Origin: Welwitschia mirabilis
Taxonomy: Eukaryota; Gnetophyta; Gnetopsida; Welwitschiales
Direction: 5' to 3'
Assembly (NCBI GenBank): GCA_051453625.1
Contig: JBOZIK010000001.1
Location: forward strand, 253,783,939-253,847,938
DNA length: 64,000 bases
In this document: positions 12,641 through 22,707 of the stretch, piece after piece
How the letters are laid out: each line of letters starts with the position of its first letter
How positions within the stretch are numbered: the stretch's first letter is position 1
Notes under the pieces: generated by a model
Database searches by the model: none
The model's input: the letters and a program-made list of their open reading frames with translations, nothing else
Told to the model about the DNA's origin: nothing
Position numbers and translations under genes: made by a program

Positions 12641-13373
12641 GGAATACCATAAAATAACCCAGCATTCGGATTGGCTCCACCACGAGATTAGTACTAAGCC
12701 AGGCGACTATCTTATCATGATCCTTGTTAACACACTCATTAAGTAACTTAATCAGGTAATTAGTCTGGAATGTGAGTTTGTTTTTGTCAACATGCGGTTG
12801 TGCTAGAGTATTAGTCGTGTAAGTTACGGGGCGTTAAGCAACGTTGATTAGGAGAGTATTAGCGAAAAACACACATTAATCATTGGATAATTTGGACGCA
12901 ATCGCTCGACAAATCCGGGATTTGGGAGCATAAAATGGTCATTAAAATAACTAAAAAGAAGTTATGCATAAATCCAGGGCTGGACTCAACCAAATCTACG
13001 GCCGGAATATTCTGCAGACACGCCGTGTTAGAGAAGTCGCATTCATTAGCGAGATCAGATTTGTTAATAAAAAGTAATTGGTATTCTAATAAAGTATTAA
13101 TAGAAAACGATTGGAGGGTTATCCTGCGCTTGGAAATTAACGGCGTGGCGAGCTCTTGAGAGTATTAAATTATAAAAACGTAAATCGAAAGTTCCAAAAA
13201 CTGAAAATGGCTTACCGCCAAATGTTTTTAGCTGCCTAAACTGATAATGCCGGTTTTTGGGGCCTTATCTTGTAATATTCTCAGTTTGCTCGCATCTTTG
13301 TTTTTCACGTTTCTTTTTTTTTTTTTTTTTTTTTTTTTAGGTTTCAAATTATGAAATTAAAATAAATCATTAA

Positions 13374-13990
13374 NNNNNNNNNNNNNNNNNNNNNNNNNNN
13401 NNNNNNNNNNNNNNNNNNNNNNNNNNNNNNNNNNNNNNNNNNNNNNNNNNNNNNNNNNNNNNNNNNNNNNNNNNNNNNNNNNNNNNNNNNNNNNNNNNNN
13501 NNNNNNNNNNNNNNNNNNNNNNNNNNNNNNNNNNNNNNNNNNNNNNNNNNNNNNNNNNNNNNNNNNNNNNNNNNNNNNNNNNNNNNNNNNNNNNNNNNNN
13601 NNNNNNNNNNNNNNNNNNNNNNNNNNNNNNNNNNNNNNNNNNNNNNNNNNNNNNNNNNNNNNNNNNNNNNNNNNNNNNNNNNNNNNNNNNNNNNNNNNNN
13701 NNNNNNNNNNNNNNNNNNNNNNNNNNNNNNNNNNNNNNNNNNNNNNNNNNNNNNNNNNNNNNNNNNNNNNNNNNNNNNNNNNNNNNNNNNNNNNNNNNNN
13801 NNNNNNNNNNNNNNNNNNNNNNNNNNNNNNNNNNNNNNNNNNNNNNNNNNNNNNNNNNNNNNNNNNNNNNNNNNNNNNNNNNNNNNNNNNNNNNNNNNNN
13901 NNNNNNNNNNNNNNNNNNNNNNNNNNNNNNNNNNNNNNNNNNNNNNNNNNNNNNNNNNNNNNNNNNNNNNNNNNNNNNNNNNNNNNNNNN
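13374..13990. other. Assembly gap (617 N)
   Basis: Unsequenced run beside a 25-base T tract, in the proximal upstream region of the MYB gene. Promoter elements may be hidden here. The long open frame across it is an artefact. Confidence 0.95.
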
Positions 13991-14340
13991 CTTTTTGTTC
14001 ATTTATCAGTTTGGTTTAGTCATTATCATTTATTTTTTATTTAGGGTTTATTTTTCGATGATGATGATGGTATGCGTGGATGGACTCATAGGCATGTGCT
14101 CATGCCAGCGTGGCAGGCGAGAAAGCTGCTGCACCGTTGGTTTAGCCGCCGACAAGAAAAACACGAACATTTTTAAAAAAATTTATTAACAAACGGATAT
14201 AAAAAATAAAAGACGGAAAAAGAGAAAATCAGAAGATCGTGCAGGGACGGCAAGCGCACCAAGTGGAGTGGATCTGACGGGCGTGGCAGTTCAGGCCGCC
14301 TCGTGAGGACACGACGACCGTTGGATTGTAAACTCAAGGA

Positions 14341-14348
14341 TATATAAG
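14341..14348 (+). promoter_or_regulatory. TATA box of the MYB gene
   Basis: TATATAAG lies about 300 bases before the start codon. A transcription start some 30 bases on (about 14370-14380) would give a leader of about 270 bases with a CT-rich stretch (about 14480-14540), common in plant 5' leaders. The overlapping GGATA (14338-14342) is the reverse complement of TATCC, the core recognised by MYBS-type factors, which raises possible autoregulation. That last point is inference. Confidence 0.6.
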
Positions 14349-14371
14349 TAGCTCTGGTGCCAGTTACGAAA

Positions 14372-14386
14372 ATGGTAAGCCTTTAA
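14372..14386 (+). other. Upstream ORF 1, four codons
   Basis: ATG GTA AGC CTT TAA near the expected transcription start. It is in the mRNA only if transcription begins before 14372, which the TATA position leaves uncertain. Confidence 0.3.
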
Positions 14387-14618
14387 AGGGGCAAGAAGAA
14401 GAGGAAATCAGACACAGAGCAAAGAAAGAAAGAAGAGCAATCGTATCAAATCCATTTCTTGATTAATCTTAAACATCTGCTTCTTCTTCGGCTTCTTCTT
14501 CTTTCTGCGTTTTCGTTTTCGTGTTCGTTTTGGAGAGTTTGTTTTTCTTCTGAAAGAAATTTTGAAAGAAGGAAAGCTTTTTTGGTCTTCCGGGAGATTT
14601 CTTTCAAGCCTGCGTTTT

Positions 14619-14780
14619 ATGTTTTTTGCGGTTTCTCTCTGCGTTGGAAATGACGCGGAAATGTTCGCACTGCGGGCAGAACGGGCACAATTCCAGGACT
14701 TGTCCAAACAGAGGAGTGAAAATCTTCGGCGTGAGGCTCATCGACGGGCCGCTCATTCGAAAGAGCGCAAGTATGGGTAA
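14619..14780 (+). other. Upstream ORF 2, 53 codons, overlapping the MYB start codon
   Basis: An ATG 31 bases upstream of the MYB start, in a different frame, runs to a stop at 14778-14780 and so overlaps the first 131 bases of the MYB coding region. Its context (TTTT-ATG-TTT) is weak, while the MYB ATG has A at -3 (GGAA-ATG-ACG). Leaky scanning would allow both; use of the upstream ATG would reduce MYB translation. The peptide (M-F-F-A-V-S-L-C start, then Arg/Glu-rich) has no motif I recognise, so a regulatory role is more likely than a peptide function. Confidence 0.5.
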
Positions 14781-16360
14781 TCTTTCGCATTGTTCCTCTT
14801 CTTCTTCGTCTGCGCACGCCACTTCTTCTTCCGTCGCTGAAACGCCGGACGCCTCTCACAGTGCCGATGGATACCTCTCCGATGGCCTTGTTCACAACTC
14901 TTCGTCTTCCAATTCTCGCAGCGAGAGAAAGAAAGGTAAATTTCTTCTTTGGACGCTTTTCATTTACGTACTTACGTAGAATCCAACCGTTAATCTTGCC
15001 CAAAGAATTGGATAAGATAGTAGCGTTATGAGGCTAAATACTAAGCTAAATGGTCTCGAGTGCAATTTTCTGGTTAAAATTTCTGTAAGTAGATATTCCA
15101 AGAAGAATCCAAATAAGCTTGCTTCAGGTCGAAACGGGATATCTTAGGCGGGATAGTAATAGAATCCAGACATATTCCAGGTCTAAATATGATATCTCTG
15201 AAGCGACGAACAGTTACGGTTGTGAATGTATCTATATGTGGTTGAGAGAATGTTATATCTTCTAAATCCCTAATACGGAATGTGCAATAATCTTTCAGAC
15301 AATTTTTGTTCTGTTTGATGACAAGCTACTATGTTTTTGAACAACGGAACAATGAATCTGATGTGTGTAAGGTTAATAGTTCTGGTATTCTGTCTTCAAG
15401 ATCCTTGAGTCTTCCATTGTAATCGATTTTGGCTTCCCTCCTATCATTTCCCCACTTTTCTGAAGACTGAGCTATCTTCGTTCCCGGAATGCTGGCATAA
15501 ATCGCAGATAGGGTTAAACGAAATTCTAAAACGGGCTCTTTCCTATTTATTTTGAGGCGCATTGATATATGTATAGATGATCTTTTCCCCCTTAATTTTT
15601 GAAGTAGGATAACGATGATAGCAATTGCTCATTTGTTCCAGGAGTACCATGGACGGAAGAGGAACACAGAATGTTTCTGATAGGGCTTCAGAAGCTGGGA
15701 AAAGGCGACTGGAGAGGCATATCAAGAAACTATGTGCCATCCAGAACGCCTACACAGGTGGCCAGTCATGCCCAGAAGTATTTCATCAGACAAACCAATC
15801 TCAGTCGCCGGAAACGCCGCTCCAGCCTCTTTGATATGACTGCAGAACCCCCTCCAAGTGCCAAAACCAATCTTTCTCTTCCGTTGTCCGTGCCTTCTCA
15901 ACTAGCTCCTGCTATGTCATCACAGCACTCTAATTCAGACCATGAGGAAACCGAATCAGTTGAAAAACTGTCAAACTGTCATAAAGCCCTGGATATATGT
16001 GGAGTTACAGAAGAGATGACAAAAAGCGAAGTGACAGGGTTAGGGGGTTTCGCTAGCCCCTATTTGCCATACGGGTTCCCTGTTTGGTTTCCCTTGAGAG
16101 CAGAAGTGCCTCCTCAGGTTCCTAGTGTTTACAGGCCAACAGCTGTTGTTCCGAGAGCCCCCATGAAGGTTGATGACTGTTCTGGATTATCGGAGTTGAG
16201 TCTTGAAGATGCAACAGAACACTCTTCGGTCATCGAACCGTCAGAACTGTCACTGAAATTGCATGATAGTTCAGGCAGACAATCAGCTTTCCAGGCAACT
16301 CCTCCCCTCAATCAGAAAAATGGTTATAGCTCAACCAGTAATGTCATCAGTGTTGTATGA
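14650..16360 (+). CDS. MYBS3-like: MYB-related transcription factor, MYBS3/KUA1 type (two exons)
   Basis: Join 14650-14935 and 15642-16360, 334 residues. The intron of 706 bases is GT-AG, phase 1, and splits the Gly codon opening the MYB repeat. In order: CCHC zinc knuckle C5-x2-C8-x4-H13-x4-C18; KIFGVRL repression-type motif (24-30); Ser-rich linker; single SANT/MYB repeat from about 96 with W99, W119 and SHAQKYF (137-143); basic RRKRR (151-155); two LxLxL EAR-like motifs, LSLPL (173-177) and LSLKL (298-302); family C-terminal RQSAF (308-312). This is the complete family architecture at ordinary length. Relatives bind TATCCA-type elements and repress sugar-, cell-expansion- or senescence-linked genes; nuclear repression here is inferred. 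The GYLSD segment and KIFGVRL look closer to MYBS3 than to KUA1 itself. The start is chosen because MTRKCSHC is the family N-terminus. No damage is seen, and it is the only gene in the window that I consider functional. Confidence 0.95.
14936..15641 (+). other. Intron of the MYB gene (706 bp)
   Basis: Donor AAAG|GTAAAT and acceptor TTGTTCCAG|GAG. Removing it restores the uninterrupted GVPWTEEE start of the MYB repeat, which fixes the boundaries. If retained, the frame ends at 14977-14979 and would give a 109-residue protein with the zinc knuckle and no MYB repeat. Confidence 0.9.
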
Positions 16361-16760
16361 ATTGCTAAAACCAAATCATCAATTAAATTCCGAGTTCCAT
16401 GCAAACCATTCGTCACACTGCAAAAGGGGTGTCCATTGTTCTTCTTTCTTCCTTTTCTTTACGCAAAGGGGACTAACTAGTCCATTTCATTCCGTATACA
16501 TACAAACATTGANNNNNNNNNNCAGTAAAAGTTGACAAGACAGACTTGGGGATTCTCCATAGGCAATTTGTCCTGAAATGTCTTATTTAGTTCTACTGTG
16601 TTTATTGTTTGATTTGTCTTTCTCCTCCTCTTTTTTTTTTTTTTTTCCGTCTTTTAGGTTGCTTTTTGATTTATAATAATTATGAGATAGCGGAAACAGT
16701 TCCATTGAAAAAGGGGAGATATAATGTTGATTGTATTCATGATTTCATTTAGTTCTTGTT
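16361..16760 (+). other. Probable 3' untranslated region of the MYB gene
   Basis: Follows the stop at 16358-16360 and contains a 10-N gap (16513-16522) and a T-rich tract (about 16630-16646). There is no canonical AATAAA close by. T-rich and TGTA-like sequence around 16720-16760 could serve as a poly(A) region, but the end is not determined. Confidence 0.45.
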
Positions 16761-18200
16761 TCAATTACGCTAATTTTGATACCACAAATCATAGTCCCTG
16801 CTTATGTTTGTTCCAAACCATAACTGGTAAACGTACTAGTTTCCAAAGCCTTGTGCATACAAAACAAAAGTAATCCTTCTATCGACAATTCTTAATGAGC
16901 ACACAGCACTGACCACAGTCTTTGAAGGAGTTTCACAATTAGCTATACTGTGTTTCTTTTAGTTTTTTCTTTTTCCGGAAGGGCATGCATATCTTTTGGT
17001 ATCATCATGAGTTTGCGACCCAGAGATGCTTAGATTTTATTTAGTTAATAAGGAGCGGTTAACAAGGAGCCTGCATTCCTTCTTATAATAGTAAAGTGAG
17101 CTAATCCTGGACTTTTTGCAAGTTTCTTACTAGTAGAAGTAGAGTAAGTTTCTAGCTGAGATGAGCAACTACAATAGCAATTCTGTTCATGGTGACATCT
17201 TCTGACTAAAAAAAGCCAAAAGGTTGTAAAATCGGAACCCCTGTTTTATTTCAAAGCCCAGTAGCTCTATGAGGACGAGTTAAGATTTTGACTTAATAAG
17301 AAGACCCCATCCCCCTGTGTTTGTGGGGTTTGGGTGCAGGGTAAAGCGTGGGCCGTCAATATTTCTGCCGGTGACACGACAGAAAATCAGCACACGAGAT
17401 CCAATGGGGGGCGAATAGCCAGCCAGCTGCTACAAACTCCGCGTAAGATCCCGAATTTGATACAAAGACGGACACGGAGATCTGATAACCTTGACAATAT
17501 CCTGATCTGAGAATTGTATTTTGCTTTGATTAGTTTAAAAAAAAAAGAAGTTCACCTTCTACCGACAAAATTGCCTTACATCTTTGCTGTCAACAAACTA
17601 GGATTGCATTGTGTGGTTGCTGTCAGCTGCATAGACCTGCCAGGCCCTTGGTTTATTTTTGCTGCAACATTAGATGCTTAGAAATCAGATGTTGCTTCCA
17701 ATTTCTAATATTGAGCCCCGCCTGCAGAATCTTAATCCTAATCGAGAAACTCTTCTTTAATAAACTGTCACGTGATGCCCCTATTTCCAATAGATTCATC
17801 CAGCAGGGCTTGATACAGCTTGTTTACACTTAAAATGCTATTAGATTGACTTGGCAAAAGGTTGTAGATAGGTTGAAATTTTACGGATGTGTGGCCCCTA
17901 TTGTATTGTAGGTGATAATTACAGTAGGTGCCAAATGTCTTGGTTGAGAGTCGAGGAACGAGGCTTTGGGAATCATATCTGTCAGACACAGTCAAATGCT
18001 ATCCTTTCAGTTCGGTTGGATGGCTGAGGCGCTGCCCCCAACCGTAGAATCATGATCTTCATATGACCGAAACTGGATGCTTTTGAATACATGCATCTAT
18101 CCATTGGTGGATCCCAAGTTGAAGGTCCATAACCATTTTCATCCAAGGGGGGATGATTTCTGATGCTCATACGTTAGGAATTCTGCACGCGAGTTAAATG
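16761..18200. other. Intergenic DNA with near-balanced composition, no gene recognised
   Basis: Single-copy-looking sequence, GC-richer around 17300-17480 (a run of C/G-rich words such as CCCCATCCCCC). Short frames at 17609-17833, 17768-17995 and 17982-18170 overlap on opposite strands and show no motif. No tRNA fold was found. It may be old unique intergenic DNA. Confidence 0.5.
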
Positions 18201-18203
18201 AAA

Positions 18204-18355
18204 GGATGGTTTTGGGTAGGGATGCATTCTGATGGGTTTGTATATTTTTGGCTTCTATTTGGTCAAATTATATGAAATGATGATTTTGGGTATGGATGCA
18301 TTTGGATGGGTTTGGATGTTTTTGAATTCGATTTGGACCCTAAAGATGGCTTCTA
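18204..18355. repeat. 74-bp tandem duplication
   Basis: Sequence around 18210 (TTTTGGGTAGGGATGCATT) recurs 74 bases on (TTTTGGGTATGGATGCATT), followed in both by GATGGGTTTG and a TTTTTG stretch, with scattered mismatches. Two diverged copies. Confidence 0.7.
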
Positions 18356-18484
18356 AGGATAGTAGCATTTTCTATGGCATTATGAACGGTATAACTTTTG
18401 TCTTATTATATGGGAGAGTGTTGAATTTGAATAAAAAAGGTTTTATATTAAAGTCAACAAAGTCAAATCGATGTATAATATAAC

Positions 18485-19240
18485 ACAAAGATCATTTGCA
18501 AATGAGAAAGGAGAAACTAGGGGTAAGAACAAAGAGAGTTATATATTAAAATTATCAAAATTAAATCTAAGTCAAATCTATGTATAACACAAAGATCATC
18601 TGCAAATGAGAGGAGAAACTAGGGGTAAAAACCAAGAGAGTCATAGACCAAAAGAGAAACGAGGGGTAAAAAGAAAGACTCATATAGACGAAAAGATGAA
18701 GAGAGCTAATATTTTAAATAAAGGGACTATTAATAGTACTATGTCTACATTAAAGGGAATAATATTTAAAATAAAGAGGACTAGTGATAGTGGTGGTCTG
18801 GAGAATGAGTGTAATGGCGATGTGTACCCTTAGGCGCTATAGAGGGCGGCGAAGGACGCTATAAAGGGCGATGTGTACCCTTAGGCGCTATAGAGGGCGG
18901 CGAAGGACACTATAAAGGGTGGATCATCTGCAAATGAGAAAGGAGAAACTAGGGGTAAAAACCAAGAGAGTCATGGACCAAAAGATATATGACCAAAAGA
19001 TCTACAAATGAGAAAGGAGAAACTAGGGGTAAAAACAAAGAGTCATAGACCAAAAGATGAAGAGAGCCAATATTTTAAATAAAGGGACTATTAATAGTGC
19101 TATGTCTACATTAAAAGGAACACTATTTAAAATAAGGAGGACTAGTGATAATGGTAGTTTGGAGAATCAGTGTAATGGCGATGCATACCCGTAGGCACTG
19201 TAGAGGGCGGCGAAGGACGCGGTAAAGGGCGGTGAAAAAG
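18485..19240. repeat. Compound tandem repeat (361-bp period with embedded 51-bp and short units)
   Basis: Three levels are visible. (1) 18691-18860 matches 19052-19221 at a constant 361-base offset with substitutions only. (2) A 51-bp GC-rich unit, starting GGCGATGTGTACCC, occurs twice at 18816-18917, but only once, diverged, in the second large unit. (3) A short box, AATGAGAAAGGAGAAACTAG or near it, occurs four times (about 18501, 18605, 18932, 19005). The frame 18606-18833 lies inside this and is not a gene. The GC-rich GGGCGGCGAAGG parts contrast with the AT-rich surroundings. Confidence 0.85.
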
Positions 19241-19259
19241 GACAGTGCCAGAAAACAAC

Positions 19260-22179
19260 GTGCCTAAAGAAAAAGAGACGTGGATCACTTGGAAAGAAAA
19301 AGCAAACTCGTTCAAATCGCTGTCAAACCACCAAAGTCACTTATCATCGCGTATCATTAGAACTAATCCACCATTTATGGGGACAAAAAATCTCGTAAAT
19401 AATGAGTAATAGAGGTAGTCTGCATTAGAGGGTGGATCAAAGTAGGAATGGAAGGATAGACCTTTACAAGGCATTAATGAGTTATCCTCTAAATACATCA
19501 AAAGGCTGAAGGGATATTTACATAGTGCACCAAAAATTGTAGAAAGTAATTGACTTCTAAATAGACTTTGCTTACAATCTAATTAGGCTTTTCATTATTA
19601 TTTTATTTATTTAAACTTTTAAAGTAATAAAAGGTAATTTTGTGGTTTGATTATCTGAAATCAAAAAATGTGTGTAATAATGTATGAAGAGTTTTTTTTT
19701 TTTTTTTTTTAAATCTAACATACTAACTATGAATGTATTTTATTGTTTTATATGTTTTGAGTTCCATGTGCATTTTTTAAAATAAAATAACAATAATTAG
19801 CTAGAGATAATTTTAAAAAATTGTAACACTAAATTATGTTTTAATTTTTAAAATGTTAATTAGATTTTCTCATTTTACAAGGTGGGGGCACATGATTTTT
19901 TATTTTTTTAAAACAATTTCTATGTACATCATAAAAGTATTTAATAGTAGGTTTATAATGATAAAAATAATTTCAATTTTTAAACATTTATTGGTTTCCT
20001 TTGTTTTATAGGTTAAGAAATTTTTAATTATTTATATTAATTTTTTTAAGAAATGGTTAGAAAATGTACATTTAAAAAATATATTTTAAAAGTTTAAATG
20101 ATGTCACTCTTTATCATAGTGGATGGCAAGCCTTGGTTATGTAAGCTAAAAAGTTATCTGTAATTAATAGTTTATGGTTATAATTTTCAAGTATATTGTT
20201 AACTTTGCATCTTTAAGCATTATTACTTCAAATGTTGCAAGTATTCCTCATTGAGTGATAAGTTTATTATTTTAATTTGTAACATTGAGTGATAAATTAA
20301 GGTATGCACAACTTATTTTGGATATATACCAAATTTAATGCATATTCATAAAAACATTATAATCTATATTGCCTTCTTAGCCTTATTAATAAAAGGTAGT
20401 GTGATAAAAATTGAGAGTTATGGTATGGAACCTATTGCTTTACATGCACTTCACTTTTATCTACATTATTGGAAGCCAAAATAGTTGCTTATGAAGTCTT
20501 ACTAGTTTGACAACTTTGATTCTTTTATTAGAAACTTTTTGCTTATACTAAAAGTTTGTTACGTGTTTAGGAGTCATAAATGATGGCTATTAAAATGATG
20601 GTGGTGCTTATAGAAATGTAATATTTCAAAGTATAGTGTGCTATATGGTAGGATTATATATATAGCCATCGTTTGGCTTGGGATCCTTTGTGATAAATCT
20701 TGTATTGGTAAAGTTTTTGACTTGCTAATAAAGAATTCCTATGTTTCTCAGTTGCCTGAAACTTTAAATGGGCCCAACTTAACACAATTACACATTAAAT
20801 AACTTTGCCAAAGTCTAATTCCATAAATAATTTACTTCTATGTTTTCATAATCCAAAAGTTATGCCATTGTAAGGCTTTGTAAGTTGAATATGCAATGGA
20901 ATTATGTACATAGATGTTTCTATTTCTTCTTTGCCCAAGTAATAACTTAAATAAAAATTTTTATTTTGCATAGATGAATTGTGAAAATATAACATCTCAA
21001 TGAATTGTGAAAATATAGCATCTCAAATGACATATTGTTAAATCAAACTTCATGATCAAGTGATGTTAAACAAACCTAGGAATGAATTTAGAATAAATTT
21101 TATTTAAATTTATAAATATTATAATTTCATTGTGAAATTAGGATGATGTTTGTGAAGTCTATTACAAAAGTTATAAATATAATTATCCTTCTATAAAGCA
21201 TATTAAGGGGTTGGATATAGCCTACAAGTAGCTTAGGATTTAATGACTTTTATTTAAGGAGGAAACCCTTGGATAATGTTATAATTGATACATAAAAGAC
21301 ATCTAATAATAATATGACATGTAAGAATATGTTGTTAAAACAATGTAAAACGAATTCNNNNNNNNNNAATAAAACATGATTAACTTAAATCCTTTTTACA
21401 ATAATGTTTAATATGTAAAAAATCATGTTGTAGAAAAACATACTTTAGGATATTAGGAAGCCATATGTTATATGACATTTCACTCAATATAAGTATCTTC
21501 TTCAAAGTTTTAACATTATCAAATGTACTAAAGTTATGTATCGAACTCTAAAGTTATCTAGAAAATGTATTTACATTAAAGTTATCTGAAGAATAGACAT
21601 GCTATTTTAAAGTTCACATATGATGTTTTTCAACCAAAAAAAAAAAAAAAAAAGAAGTTCACATATGATAACTTTTAGGATATATGGGAGTTCAAAAGAT
21701 GAAAAGGACTATCATATGATAAAATTTTTATAGTTTGAAATACAAAATATGTATTTTAAATTATGATTTCTTTATTAATAAAATGGTTTAAAGCTTATAG
21801 GACTTGTAATGATGGTCAAAATATATTGAGCTTAATGCTAAGTGTGTAACTTGTAATGATGATTTCGTTAGATTGACATTCTATACAAATACCAAATCAC
21901 ATGTTTAATAAAGACAAACATCTTTTTGATTACAATAGAATGTTGAACTTCAAACTTTTAGTTTTCATCTTTTTAATTATCGGGAATGTTAAACTTCAAA
22001 CTTTTAATAACCTTGCAAAAACACAATCGTGTAAACTAATAATTTCAAATGACATATATAATGCAATACCTTCAAATTGATTCACCTTGAGGCAATGATT
22101 TTACCTTTCCGAACTTACACGAAACTACCCTCTGATTTGTTTTTTGCAATTTATAATAACGTTTTGACAGAAATTCAAG
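19260..22179. other. AT-rich intergenic DNA, nothing recognised
   Basis: About 2.9 kb without coding motifs; includes a 10-N gap at 21358-21367, a T tract near 19691-19710 and an A tract near 21639. A short near-duplicate (ATGAATTGTGAAAATATA) occurs at about 20970 and 21000. Probably decayed repeat DNA. Confidence 0.5.
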
Positions 22180-22348
22180 CCCTCCATCTGCGCCAACCCT
22201 CCGGTCCCACCTAAGCCATGACACGTGGGCGGCAGAAGGCATTGATGTGCCTGTCACGTTATATGATAGCTAGGGGCGCCATGCATGCAACACCGTACGT
22301 GGCACAGCCAGAAGAAGCGATATACATGATGGTCATGAACGAACCATC

Positions 22349-22366
22349 CATGCATGCATGCATGCA
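22349..22366. repeat. Tandem CATG / RY-element run
   Basis: CATGCATGCATGCATGCA, containing overlapping CATGCA (RY) motifs that B3-domain seed regulators recognise. A shorter CATGCATGCA lies at 22280-22289. It may equally be a simple tetranucleotide repeat. Confidence 0.6.
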
Positions 22367-22694
22367 AATCACGAAGAGGCACGTAATCCTGGACCACTGG
22401 TTGTCCGTTGATGACGTGACATCAACGTCAAACAAAATGGATTACGAATAGATGACGTGGCGTATTCTAAGGCCGTCCACCGAAGGAAACAGGTAAATGT
22501 GCTCAATTATGGAAAATTGCGCTGTCTTAGTCCTCGCCGGAAACCGCGTTGGAAATACCACGTGCGTCCATGAGTTTCTTTCCATAGATTCCACGCTGAG
22601 CTTCAGTTACGTGGGAGAAGATTTCATGTCGCTCCAGTCAAAAATGTGTACGTCCTTGTTGCTTAGCTAACTAAGCCGCTTTTTTCGCGGATGT

Positions 22695-22707
22695 TTCTGG
22701 AATATTC
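22695..22707. promoter_or_regulatory. Perfect three-unit heat-shock element
   Basis: TTCTGGAATATTC fits TTCnnGAAnnTTC exactly, the minimal strong binding site for heat-shock factor trimers. It sits in the ACGT-rich island about 250 bases before a TATA-like TATTTATA. Confidence 0.5.

Larger units (their letters stand above)
12301..13373. other. GC-richer upstream intergenic region of the MYB gene
   Basis: Less AT-rich than the repeats around it, with two CACGTG G-boxes (12457-12462, 12635-12640) and an ATTGG element just after the second. It ends in a 25-base T tract (13314-13338) beside the assembly gap. The 74-codon frame at 12935-13159 has no recognisable motif and is not called as a gene. 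It lies 1-2 kb upstream of the MYB gene, so it may be distal promoter, or it may belong to an undetected gene partly inside the gap. Confidence 0.45.

Noticed and set aside
12935-13159. 74-codon plus-strand ORF upstream of the MYB gene
   Set aside because: No motif, ordinary length for chance in GC-richer DNA, no promoter or splice support.
13370-14002. 210-codon minus-strand open frame
   Set aside because: It consists almost wholly of N.
14408-15003. Antisense and alternate-frame ORFs over the MYB first exon
   Set aside because: They are shadows of the MYB leader and exon 1; the plus-strand family match explains the region.
18011-18085. GGATGGCTGAGGCG resembling the start of a Ser/Leu-type tRNA
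   Set aside because: No matching acceptor stem, anticodon arm or T arm follows.
18606-18833. 75-codon Lys-rich ORF
   Set aside because: It lies inside the compound tandem repeat and its second copy is not preserved as a frame.
22072-22451. Two overlapping ORFs on opposite strands in the ACGT-rich island
   Set aside because: No recognisable domain; one is interrupted by the CATG repeat. Better explained as non-coding.
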